Source: Psychrobacter immobilis (GTDB lineage Bacteria > Pseudomonadota > Gammaproteobacteria > Pseudomonadales > Moraxellaceae). Taken from it: a stretch of DNA of 64,000 nt. The stretch lies in contig NZ_CAJGZJ010000014.1 in NCBI RefSeq assembly GCF_904846225.1, positions 1 through 64,000 on the forward strand, written 5' to 3'. A program made the translations under genes and the position numbers. Shown here in pieces: positions 8,436-17,137 of the stretch. The notes beneath the pieces were generated by a model. It was not told where the DNA came from, did no database searches, and worked only from the letters and a program-made list of their open reading frames with translations. Numbering within the stretch: the stretch's first letter is position 1; the number at the start of each line of letters is the position of its first letter.

Positions 8436-9107
8436 ATGACGCTATTTTCTAATTATTTTCAAGAAAAACCATCAAAATCGATTTCCATAAGTCTTTTTGT
8501 GTTGCTCGCTTTAACCGTGACTGGTTGCCAATCTGTTTCCAATGCCAGTGATATCATGATATCTCAGTCAACTAGAAGCGCAGTAAACACTGTTTATACG
8601 GATATCAATCAGCAAACCCTTAGCCAACAAGCGTTACATATACAGCGCGCACTGGCTAATAAGGATTTTTCTAGAATCACTGATGATATTCATCCCACAC
8701 GTGGTGTGCGTTTTTCAATGTATGCCTACGTGCGTCCTGAGTCTGATAAAGTCTTTAGCCGTGCGCAATACACACAGTATTTAGAGCAATCCAATATTCG
8801 CTTCACATGGGGCGAAAAAGACGGCACTGGTGATTTATTAATCACGCCGCTACCGACATACTTGGATACTTGGGTGGATGGCGAGAAATTCAATGATACG
8901 AATATCAGCGCCAACAAGCTTACCAATAATGGTAATTCAATCAATAATTTAAAAGACGTATATCAAAAATCAGAGGTGGTTGAGTTTTATTATAAAGGCA
9001 CTGAGCAATACGCTGGTATGGATTGGCGTGTACTGCGATTGGTGTTTGATGAGTATCAGGGCAAGCGTTATCTCGTCGCTGTCATTAACGATCAGTGGAC
9101 GGTTTAA
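8436..9107 (+). CDS. Hypothetical lipoprotein
   Basis: This 223-residue protein has a lipoprotein signal peptide ending in the lipobox LTVTGC (about residues 26-31), so it is probably anchored in the outer or inner membrane facing the periplasm. The mature domain shows DIHPTRGVRFSMYAYV and the C-terminal KRYLVAVINDQWTV, suggesting a compact alpha/beta fold, but I recognise no named family. The start at 8436 is preferred over an ATG 69 bases earlier because AAGGAT lies upstream at a good distance and the signal peptide then has normal length. A strong terminator follows. Confidence 0.75.
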   Translation: MTLFSNYFQEKPSKSISISLFVLLALTVTGCQSVSNASDIMISQSTRSAVNTVYTDINQQTLSQQALHIQRALANKDFSRITDDIHPTRGVRFSMYAYVRPESDKVFSRAQYTQYLEQSNIRFTWGEKDGTGDLLITPLPTYLDTWVDGEKFNDTNISANKLTNNGNSINNLKDVYQKSEVVEFYYKGTEQYAGMDWRVLRLVFDEYQGKRYLVAVINDQWTV

Positions 9108-9148
9108 GTAAAAGTGTAAGCATCTGAATGGTCATATAAAGTATGTTG

Positions 9149-9190
9149 AAAAAGGGCAATGCTTCGTGTATGAAGCACTGCCCTTTTTGT
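9149..9190 (+). terminator. Rho-independent terminator
   Basis: AAAAAGGGCA-ATGCTTC pairs with GAAGCACTGCCCTTTTT around GTGTAT. A T-run on the plus strand supports termination of the lipoprotein gene; the A-run on the other side makes it potentially bidirectional for the convergent peptidase gene. Confidence 0.85.
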
Positions 9191-9234
9191 TTCTTTATTT
9201 TCTTATATTTATTTTTTAATATGTAATTTTGAAT

Positions 9235-9990
9235 TTATGGTTGTGGCTGAAGTGGACTTTGTTTAAAAAACTTCACCATAATCTCATAAATATCTGGATA
9301 TGCGTCAACCAACTTTTGCGGCGTCTCAAAAAATACTTCACTGAGCACGGCAAAAAATTCCGCTGGATTGGTGGCGCCATAACGATCTAAACCTGACTTT
9401 CGGTGCGTTTGAAAATCTTCAAAATCGCGCGTCATAATTTCTGTCCAACGCGTAGGGTCCATATCAGGCTGCATTGGCGGAAAACCATTAGCACGGCCAT
9501 TCATCATGTCGAGCTTATGCACAAACTCATGAATAACGACATTGTGGCCATCACGCTCTCCTGAATGTTTGGCATCCTGCCATGACAATATGACGGGTCC
9601 ACGTTGCCATGCTTCGCCGCTACGGTGCTGACTGCCTTCGTGGACGATACCAAACTCATCTACAGTGGTGCTGTCGCTTTTATATGAACCAGGATAAATG
9701 ATAATTGACGACCAGCCAGCGTACCATTCAAGACTTAGGTTTAAGATAGGCAAACATGCTTGTAGCGCAATTGATTGTCTGACAGCATCAGTAATTTCAA
9801 AACCTTGTGCGCCTACAATCGACTTATCATCCAAAAACAAGGTCGCCAAATCAAACAAGTGGCTTAGCTCGTCTTCATTCAACCTATCCAATATCACGAT
9901 ACGCTCAGCAGCTCGCATCCAGTCTTCATGGGTGAATTCACTACTATCCAGTATGCGCTGCTCACGCCAGTCTTTTATGATGTCAAACAT
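9235..9990 (-). CDS. mtfA: Zinc-dependent peptidase, MtfA family (M90)
   Basis: This 251-residue protein resembles E. coli MtfA, a cytosolic zinc aminopeptidase/regulator that binds the glucose repressor Mlc in enterobacteria. The HEFVHKLDMMNG segment (near residue 150) gives the HExxH-type zinc site. SWQDAKHSGERDGHNVVIHE and NPAEFFAVLSEVFFE (carrying further conserved acidic residues) flank it in the family order. Length is close to the E. coli protein. No Mlc or phosphotransferase genes are nearby, so the regulatory role known in E. coli may not apply here. Confidence 0.87.
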   Translation of the reverse strand: MFDIIKDWREQRILDSSEFTHEDWMRAAERIVILDRLNEDELSHLFDLATLFLDDKSIVGAQGFEITDAVRQSIALQACLPILNLSLEWYAGWSSIIIYPGSYKSDSTTVDEFGIVHEGSQHRSGEAWQRGPVILSWQDAKHSGERDGHNVVIHEFVHKLDMMNGRANGFPPMQPDMDPTRWTEIMTRDFEDFQTHRKSGLDRYGATNPAEFFAVLSEVFFETPQKLVDAYPDIYEIMVKFFKQSPLQPQP

Positions 9991-10152
9991 ACACTTTATC
10001 CCTATTTTTCTTAGTATATAGGCCAGCTGTCCTACACATATTATAGAGATAATCAGTAGTACGCCATTATAATTACTATACTAAAATGTATAAAAAACGC
10101 GGCTCATAAATGAATCATGGAGCGGCGCAGGCTGTCATCCATACATTACTTT

Positions 10153-12204
10153 TTAAAATTGATATTGTAAGCCTAACTGTATTGAGCTGTCTTTATCGTC
10201 ACGTGCAAAGGTGGTATCGCCATTCAGATAAGCGTAGACATTGTTATGAACCTTGTTGCTAACACTCAGCTCAAAACGTCCATAGTCATCATCTTTGTCT
10301 ACTTGGGTAATACTAATATCTCTTTTTTGCCCGTCAGCGAAAGAGGTTGTCGATAAACGATCTACTAAACCATCTTCGATGACATGCACATAAGCAAGTT
10401 TGCTTTGAAGCTTGGCGGGCGTACCCATTAAATCAAAACCATACTGCAACTGGTAACCGAGCTCTGAGTCCCATGCCTCACTAGATGTGCTGTCAATTTT
10501 GAGGGCTGTGCGAGAGTTGGCATCGCCACTCGTGTAGCCGTCTATGTCGGTATCACTGTAGTTCAAACCTAAAAAAGCGCCATGAGCGACATTTTTCTTG
10601 ATAAGAAAATTGTAGCCAAGCTCATTGTAAGCACTAAATACATCTGCATCAGCATTACCGCGTTCGCTATTATTAATAATGTTGATACCATCATTGCCAT
10701 CTAGTCTGACGGTGCTATTAACATCTAAATCATGTTTAGATAAGCTTATAGAAGTCGTATTCCACCAAGCCTTATTTTTACCACCCAGTAACGAGTAGGC
10801 TTGAACGCCATAGCTGGTGTCTTTTTTAATACCGTTTTCTATAGTTTTATTGTTTTGATTGGCCGCTTGTAGACCAGCACCAACACGCCAGCTAGGTTGC
10901 ACAACGTATTCACCATAGATGCCAATATTGGCGCGAGTACCTTCTTGCACGTTATCAGAATCAACATAGCTTTGAGAGCCGTCTACCCAAACCTGAGTAC
11001 GCGAAGCATCAAAGGCATCATTGTTATCAGCGGCAGGTAAAGCCAAAGCATTGGCACGCTCAAGAACCGCTGAGTGCGAATCAGCAGCACTGTCCTTTAA
11101 GGCTGCACCCATCCTGTTTTGTAGGTTAAGCGCGCTTTTGTTTGCGGCAATGATGTCAGCATTGGTTTGCTCAACAATCAATTTGCTAATGATACGCGAA
11201 TAGTCACGCATTCTTTGTGCTATGCGTTCTTCACCGAATGCAGAAGTAAGCACGTCCTCATTGTCTAATTCGGGATTATGCCACGTATAGCCATCTGGGA
11301 TATTCGGATTTTCCGTTTGTGTGTAACCATCATAATCAGGCCCAAGACCCCAGTTGGTCGCCTCAAATCCGACGACGGGCATCACATTATCAAAAGACTC
11401 CTGATCGCTACAACAGCCAACGCCATAAGGTTCATAGGGTTCTGTCGCGCCTGGTGCAATGATGGCTGGATTGACGTCGAGTGTGATACCAAGCTCTTTT
11501 GCAATACGCAGCGCATTTTCACGCAGTCCTACATTGGCAGCCACTTCATTGCCGCCATCGTCGTAAGCATTTCGTCCTGCATTGGCATACATCTTATCGC
11601 CTGTAATCAAGCTATCTAAGTTAATCATACCCAGTGCTGTCGATTTTTCTGCGTTAGTGAGCTGATCAACAAACGCCTTTGAACCATTGAGACCGCCCTC
11701 CTCTGCACCAAATGCCACAAACTGAATATCATGTTCTGTGTCAATGCCACTCAGGTTATTGGTCAACTCAGTCAAAACGCCAGACCCAGAAGCATTATCG
11801 TCCAATGCCTCTAGATTTTCATAGTTTGGATAGGCTACTGCAGAATCATAATGTGCGCCGACAAATAGCGTTTTATTGGTATCAGCAATACCTTTTTGGG
11901 TCACGATAATGTTATTACTCGTTAATGTTTGACCACTAAATAAACCGCGAGGTGCGACAAAATTAAACGTTTGACGATCGACTTGATTGTTACTGCCATC
12001 GATGGTCATACGTTGCTGCATATAGTTAGCAGCTTGGAATTCTTTATCAGATCCGGTATAGCGACCAGCATAGTCGCGCGCAAGCGTTAACGCCGTTTCT
12101 TTACCATAATCACCGTATTGGGCTTCTGCAAATGTTTGTGAGCCTGTAAGTAGTGTCAGCGCAGTGACAACTGAAATCGTGAGCGGTGATAATCTATTAT
12201 GCAA
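10153..12204 (-). CDS. M28 metallopeptidase with C-terminal autotransporter beta-barrel
   Basis: This 683-residue protein has three parts. A Sec signal peptide (1-26, ending SQTFA) is followed by an M28 peptidase domain (about 30-350) and an autotransporter-type barrel (about 405-683) ending in the outer-membrane terminal Phe (LQYQF). Zinc/catalytic residues visible are H118 and D120 (GAHYDS), D135 or D136 (EALDDNASG), E168-E169 (FGAEEGG) and D197 (NLDS), with a later SDQESF and WHNPELDN region for the last ligand. It should therefore display an aminopeptidase on the cell surface, or release it. The peptidase is unusually placed as the passenger, instead of a beta-helix. It is monocistronic. 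Confidence 0.87.
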   Translation of the reverse strand: MHNRLSPLTISVVTALTLLTGSQTFAEAQYGDYGKETALTLARDYAGRYTGSDKEFQAANYMQQRMTIDGSNNQVDRQTFNFVAPRGLFSGQTLTSNNIIVTQKGIADTNKTLFVGAHYDSAVAYPNYENLEALDDNASGSGVLTELTNNLSGIDTEHDIQFVAFGAEEGGLNGSKAFVDQLTNAEKSTALGMINLDSLITGDKMYANAGRNAYDDGGNEVAANVGLRENALRIAKELGITLDVNPAIIAPGATEPYEPYGVGCCSDQESFDNVMPVVGFEATNWGLGPDYDGYTQTENPNIPDGYTWHNPELDNEDVLTSAFGEERIAQRMRDYSRIISKLIVEQTNADIIAANKSALNLQNRMGAALKDSAADSHSAVLERANALALPAADNNDAFDASRTQVWVDGSQSYVDSDNVQEGTRANIGIYGEYVVQPSWRVGAGLQAANQNNKTIENGIKKDTSYGVQAYSLLGGKNKAWWNTTSISLSKHDLDVNSTVRLDGNDGINIINNSERGNADADVFSAYNELGYNFLIKKNVAHGAFLGLNYSDTDIDGYTSGDANSRTALKIDSTSSEAWDSELGYQLQYGFDLMGTPAKLQSKLAYVHVIEDGLVDRLSTTSFADGQKRDISITQVDKDDDYGRFELSVSNKVHNNVYAYLNGDTTFARDDKDSSIQLGLQYQF

Positions 12205-12299
12205 ACTGTTTCTCCTTGGTTAATGAAATGTAATCGACACTAAAAAATAACTCAATTAAATGTGATTTACAAGAAAAAGAAACAACGCATTTTTTAAAA

Positions 12300-13298
12300 T
12301 CAAACCTCCAACGACAACATATTCATAATCAACTTGATCAAGGTTTCTTTTTGATTCGGGTCAGACTCAGCGACTAACAAGGTCAAAGCAGCAAGACCTG
12401 TGTTATTGATCACCATTTCACCTTTATCATTGAGTAAGCGTCCGTTACGATGTAAAAAATCTACAAACAAAAAAGCCCCACTGCGCTTATTACCATCAGT
12501 AAAGGGATGGTTTTTCACCATAAAATACAATAAATGCGCCGCTTTACTCTCGATAGTTGGATAAGCAGGCTCCCCAAACACCGTTTGCTCTAGATTACCA
12601 AGTACGCTACTCAAACCGTCACCACGAGGCTTAGCAAACAACTCAGTCGCCGCGCCTCTACCGATTAGCTGTGATTTTAGGTTATTGAGTGCGTCCATTG
12701 CTTCAGTTGGGCTGGGTAATATGCCGCCTTCCTGCCCTGCTGGATCATCCAATAGACCCTCGTCATAGCGCTGCAACCATAAAAACGTCTGTGTATAGCG
12801 ACTGATTATTTCAATCAAGCCGCGCCCTTCATCGGTATTCAGCTCAGGGCTTTGCGCTGTTTTTCTGATAAGGTTTAACGCTTGCTGCAATTCATTGGAG
12901 TTTTTATCAAAGCGTTGTTGGTTGAGCGTATATCCTTGCACCAAGTATTCACGTAAGCGCTGGGTTGCCCAAATGCGGAACTGAGTGCCTTTTTTGGAGT
13001 TGACACGGTAGCCCACAGAAATAATGGCATCTAGATTATAAAATCGAATATTACGACGGACTTGTCGCTTACCCTCCTGACGAACTACCGAGGATTGCTC
13101 GGTAGTTGCTTCCGAGTCCAACTCACCTTCTTTATAGATGTTTTTTAGGTGCAAACCAATCGTATCAGAGTCTTTTTCAAACAGCGTGGACAATTGTGCT
13201 TGCGAGAGCCACAAAGTATCATGCTCTAAGCGAATCTCAATCTGTGTCTGTCCATCTGCACTTTCGTATATCTCTACTTTTACCGCATCATCATTCAT
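12300..13298 (-). CDS. RhuM-Fic/Doc family protein
   Basis: The 332-residue protein joins an N-terminal RhuM (virulence RhuM) domain (about 1-120; LWLSQAQLSTLF, then RNIRFYNLDAIISVGYRV) to a C-terminal Fic/Doc domain with the core HPFTDGNKRSG (about residue 270). The Lys in that core is Doc-like. Fic/Doc proteins transfer AMP or phosphate to protein targets; the target here is unknown. The start at 13298 is favoured by GAGAG six bases upstream and by the usual RhuM N-terminus; an ATG at 13355 would add 19 residues. No separate antitoxin gene lies beside it, so it could be self-controlled or not a toxin at all. Confidence 0.85.
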   Translation of the reverse strand: MNDDAVKVEIYESADGQTQIEIRLEHDTLWLSQAQLSTLFEKDSDTIGLHLKNIYKEGELDSEATTEQSSVVRQEGKRQVRRNIRFYNLDAIISVGYRVNSKKGTQFRIWATQRLREYLVQGYTLNQQRFDKNSNELQQALNLIRKTAQSPELNTDEGRGLIEIISRYTQTFLWLQRYDEGLLDDPAGQEGGILPSPTEAMDALNNLKSQLIGRGAATELFAKPRGDGLSSVLGNLEQTVFGEPAYPTIESKAAHLLYFMVKNHPFTDGNKRSGAFLFVDFLHRNGRLLNDKGEMVINNTGLAALTLLVAESDPNQKETLIKLIMNMLSLEV

Positions 13299-13453
13299 AA
13301 AAAGCTCTCGTCCCGTAATATCATACTGTGATCTATAGACTATTGTTGTCTTCATAATTTATATTACGGATGCTTGTCCGTTATCACAAAACCTGTCTTT
13401 TAATAAACCAATAAAAATAACGATATCTTAAGTTATCTGAATTTTAATTATAT

Positions 13454-13660
13454 TTATAATGATAGAGACAATACCAAATCAGGTGATTGTTTGATAATGT
13501 CATCTACTCGGGCCAGCACATCGGCGGATGTATCACCATTAACTCCTGCATTCATCACTTTCCACTGACTCAAATCGGCAAGGACCGCAGGATAAGCAGT
13601 CTCTATGCTAGCGCTATAGCCATACGTCAGCGAATCCCCCAGTGCTTTAAAGTTATTCAA
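13454..13660 (-). pseudogene. Truncated GDSL/SGNH arylesterase fragment
   Basis: This 68-codon remnant keeps SGNH block I (ALGDSLTYGY, with the nucleophile Ser) and block II (NAGVNGDTS), then stops just after SPDLVL, where the family continues into the GGND block and the catalytic Asp/His. Typical arylesterases are about 180-220 residues, so roughly two thirds is missing. The remaining sequence is very well conserved, pointing to a recent deletion. It sits in the gap between the RhuM-Fic gene and the ATP-grasp operon. It cannot be a functional esterase. Confidence 0.8.
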
Positions 13661-13819
13661 TACCTATTATCTAACTCTTGTTGTATATTGTTTCATATAC
13701 GTTGTATAGTTAATTAAGAGATACATTACCTGTTGGGCGAAATACAAGTGTTACCCTGCTTAGTATAGACAGAGTATTTATCATAAAGTATAACTTTAAC
13801 AAGGATGCGTGAGGTACTT

Positions 13820-16234
13820 ATGAATAAAAAATCATCTCAATCCCAGTCTCAGAGCCAAAATCAATCTCAAGAAGACCAGTCAATAGGTCAAATCAAAGAC
13901 CAAAGTCAGAATCAAAATAAGGATATAGCTACCTCCGAGGCGAGTATAAAAGACAAGGATAGCGATTCAGAACAATCGCAAAGCCAATCGCAGAGCCAAT
14001 CACAAAATCAGTCGCAGGATACGCCCGCCAAAGATTTAGCAGACACGCCTCCATCACGAGCACCAAGCTTTGATGAGCTCCAAACGGATAAAGGCCAGTA
14101 TCGTCCAGTTGCACAAGCCGTTGGCAATTGGCTTGATAACATCAACATGGATGCGCTCAATTATCTAAACGAACAAGCAGAAAACATCTTTTACCGCAAA
14201 GGGGTCACCTTTACAGTCTATAGCGATGCCAAAAACATCGAGCGTATGATTCCGTTTGATATTATTCCACGCATTATTGCCGCGAGCGAATGGAAACAAA
14301 TAGAGGCAGGCTGTAAACAGCGTATCACCGCTCTCAATGCTTTTTTGCATGATATCTACCATGACCAAGCCATCATGAAGGCAAATATTGTACCTGCCAG
14401 CTACGTCTATGCCAGTGGCTGCTATGAACCGTGGATGATGGGTATTGAGCTTGATAAGCCCATTTATTCGCATATCAGCGGTATTGACTTGATTCGAGAT
14501 GAGACCGGTAGATTTTGTGTCTTAGAAGACAATCTACGCACCCCATCAGGTGTCTCATATATGCTTGAGAGCCGCAATATATCAGAGACACTATTATCAG
14601 ATATATTTGCTGACACTCCGATTATGGGCATCAGTGATTATCCCAACCGTCTCAAAGCCTGTCTTGCCAGCTCAACATCCAAATATGATCCACAAGTCGT
14701 CATTTTAACCCCAGGACGTTTTAACAGCGCCTATTATGAGCATGCCTTTTTAGCACATGAGATGAATGTGCCACTCGTCCATGGTTATGATTTGGTCGTT
14801 GAGGACAGCAAAGTCTACATGCAAGGCATTCGCGGCAAGGTACAAGTCGACATTATTTATCGCCGCATTGATGATCCATATCTTGACCCGTTAGCCTTTC
14901 AGTCTGACTCTATATTGGGTGTGTCGGGGCTAATGAGTGCTTATCGTGCGGGCAACGTGGTTATCGTTAACGCCCCAGGTACGGGCATGGCTGATGATAA
15001 AAGCTTATATCCTTTCGTACCAGATATGATTAAGTTCTACTTAAATGAAGAGCCTATCTTACCTAATATCAAAACCTATCAGTGCCGTAAGCCCGACGAG
15101 CTCAAATATGTGCTCGATAATCTAGGCAAGCTTGTGGTAAAAGAAACGCAAGGCTCAGGTGGCTACGGGATGCTGATTGGTCCAACGTCGACTAAAAAAG
15201 AGATCGAAGAATATCGCTTACGCTTGCTTGAAAACCCAGCGGGCTTTATTGCCCAACCGACTATCTCACTATCTACCAACCCTACTGCCGTGAGCGACGG
15301 TATCGCGCCGCGTCATATTGACTTGCGTCCCTTTATTCTCAGTCATGGTGATGGCACCGTAGACATTGTACCCGGTGGTCTGACACGCGTGGCAATGGTT
15401 GAAGGCTCTTTGGTCGTCAACTCATCACAAGGCGGCGGCATCAAAGACACTTGGATCATTGATGACAGTGATTTAGACAGCCAGCCAGCTGGTAAGGGCG
15501 CGTCTTTATCATCAGTAGAGGTCAATGCTTCAGGTCATGCGAACTACTATAATCGCGTACAGCCCTTAGAAACAGGCTATGAGAGTTTAGATGATGCTCC
15601 CATGATACTGCTACTATCTACCGCCAGTCACTTAATATGGCTAGGTCGATATAGTGAGCGCCTGTATTACTATGACGATGTCATGAAACAACTCATCAAA
15701 GGTGATCTCAAAAAATCACAGATCAAACACTTAATCAGTCACTTAGGGTTTGGTGCTGATGAGGAGGAATCGACTAGAACCATAAAAGCGCAAATGATGT
15801 CTGATTTGGAACAAAACATCATACCCAATATCGTGCAATCAATTGAGGATAATGTACAAGAGGCCAAAGGTGTCATTGGTAAAGATACCGCTGAGTTATA
15901 TAACTTGATCAAGCGACTATCAAGTGCCGGTACTTATCGGGCCGCGACCTTGCAGCTACATGCGTGTAACGCTGCAATGAAACAAGAGCATGCGACAGTG
16001 ACGTGCTTTTGGCAATTAGGGCGTCATTTTGAGCAGCTTGAGCGTGCCGTCTTGTTAGAGGAGGACTCAATAGAAGTCAGCCTTGAATTTAAGCACTGGA
16101 TTAATGAGTTGCCGGAGAATACGCGCTGGCGTGAGCTTATCCGCTTGACCAACCAGATGATCAGATCCAAGAAATTTAGTGATTTTGCGCTGATTAGTAA
16201 AGAGTTTAATCTCATACTGCGTCAAGGTGTCTAG
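13820..16234 (+). CDS. Circularly permuted ATP-grasp/alpha-E fusion protein
   Basis: This 804-residue protein fuses two proteins that are often separate. After a Ser/Gln-rich repeat leader (about 4-70) comes a circularly permuted type 2 ATP-grasp domain (about 110-560; LEDNLRTPSGVSYMLE, KETQGSGGYGMLIGP, HIDLRPFIL, GGLTRVA), then an alpha-E domain (about 597-804; LIWLGRYSERLYYYDD). The ATP-grasp family is predicted to form peptide-like amide bonds. GTGAGG just before the ATG at 13820 decides the start; an ATG at 13805 overlaps its own purine tract. The transglutaminase and Anbu genes follow, matching a known conserved neighbourhood whose substrate is not settled. Confidence 0.9.
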   Translation: MNKKSSQSQSQSQNQSQEDQSIGQIKDQSQNQNKDIATSEASIKDKDSDSEQSQSQSQSQSQNQSQDTPAKDLADTPPSRAPSFDELQTDKGQYRPVAQAVGNWLDNINMDALNYLNEQAENIFYRKGVTFTVYSDAKNIERMIPFDIIPRIIAASEWKQIEAGCKQRITALNAFLHDIYHDQAIMKANIVPASYVYASGCYEPWMMGIELDKPIYSHISGIDLIRDETGRFCVLEDNLRTPSGVSYMLESRNISETLLSDIFADTPIMGISDYPNRLKACLASSTSKYDPQVVILTPGRFNSAYYEHAFLAHEMNVPLVHGYDLVVEDSKVYMQGIRGKVQVDIIYRRIDDPYLDPLAFQSDSILGVSGLMSAYRAGNVVIVNAPGTGMADDKSLYPFVPDMIKFYLNEEPILPNIKTYQCRKPDELKYVLDNLGKLVVKETQGSGGYGMLIGPTSTKKEIEEYRLRLLENPAGFIAQPTISLSTNPTAVSDGIAPRHIDLRPFILSHGDGTVDIVPGGLTRVAMVEGSLVVNSSQGGGIKDTWIIDDSDLDSQPAGKGASLSSVEVNASGHANYYNRVQPLETGYESLDDAPMILLLSTASHLIWLGRYSERLYYYDDVMKQLIKGDLKKSQIKHLISHLGFGADEEESTRTIKAQMMSDLEQNIIPNIVQSIEDNVQEAKGVIGKDTAELYNLIKRLSSAGTYRAATLQLHACNAAMKQEHATVTCFWQLGRHFEQLERAVLLEEDSIEVSLEFKHWINELPENTRWRELIRLTNQMIRSKKFSDFALISKEFNLILRQGV

Positions 16235-16310
16235 CCAAAAACTAATAATAATCGCTCATTGAGACATATGAAATAAACAGAAAAATAGAAAGACGCTATG
16301 AGGAAATACC

Positions 16311-17096
16311 ATGAAACTTCAAATCAGTCACCAAACGAACTATTATTACGATGAGCTGGCGCAGCGCAGTGTACAGTATATACGCATGACACCCATGCAA
16401 ATGCCGCACCAAATCATTCATAAATGGGATGTAATGCTTCCTAAAGTGGCGACCAACCAAAAGGACGGCTTTGGTAACGACTGGCTCACGCTGAGTCGTA
16501 ATGAGGCGCATAACAACTTACAAATGCAAGCGTCAGGCATCGTTGAGATCAATACCGAAACCAAACGCTTAGAGGATATGGATCATGTTCCCTATCTGCT
16601 ATTTACTGTACAAACCCCATTGACTAAATGCTCACAAGAGATGCGCGAATTTGCAGCGCCATATCTAAAAACTCCCACCCATGACAGCCTAAAATCAATG
16701 GCAAATGCGCTTATCATGAAAATGCCCTTTGTCAAAGACGTCACGCATGTGGGTACAACCGCTGCTGAGTCTTTTGCGACAAGTGCGGGCGTGTGCCAAG
16801 ACCATACGCATGTATTTTTAAGTGTCTTGCGGGATCAACAGATTCCAGCCCGTTATGTGTCAGGTTATCTGTATGACGACACCGAAAACCATATGGCAAG
16901 CCACGCATGGGCTGAGGTTTGGCTAGATGGCTACTGGTATACGTTTGATATCTCAAATCAGGCATTTACTCCAAATTCACATGTGTATGTGGCCATTGGG
17001 CGAGATTATCTTGATACTGCGCCTGTCCGCGGCGTACGAATGGGTGGCGGCTACGAAAATCTTTACAGTCTTGTATTGGTCACAAAGCTACCATAA
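16311..17096 (+). CDS. Transglutaminase-like cysteine peptidase family protein
   Basis: This 261-residue protein has an N-terminal bacterial transglutaminase beta domain (about 1-85; MKLQISHQTNYYYDE) and a transglutaminase core (about 100-235). The triad is visible: Cys in SAGVCQDHTH, His in ASHAWAEVWL and Asp in YTFDISN. Members may cleave or transfer peptide or isopeptide bonds; no signal peptide is present, so it should act in the cytosol. It lies 76 bp after the ATP-grasp/alpha-E gene and 41 bp before the Anbu peptidase gene, so the three are probably one operon. GAGGAAATACC precedes the ATG as ribosome-binding site. Confidence 0.9.
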   Translation: MKLQISHQTNYYYDELAQRSVQYIRMTPMQMPHQIIHKWDVMLPKVATNQKDGFGNDWLTLSRNEAHNNLQMQASGIVEINTETKRLEDMDHVPYLLFTVQTPLTKCSQEMREFAAPYLKTPTHDSLKSMANALIMKMPFVKDVTHVGTTAAESFATSAGVCQDHTHVFLSVLRDQQIPARYVSGYLYDDTENHMASHAWAEVWLDGYWYTFDISNQAFTPNSHVYVAIGRDYLDTAPVRGVRMGGGYENLYSLVLVTKLP

Positions 17097-17137
17097 CGTA
17101 CGCTATTTTTATTACGTTTATTCATTAAAGGTATTTT

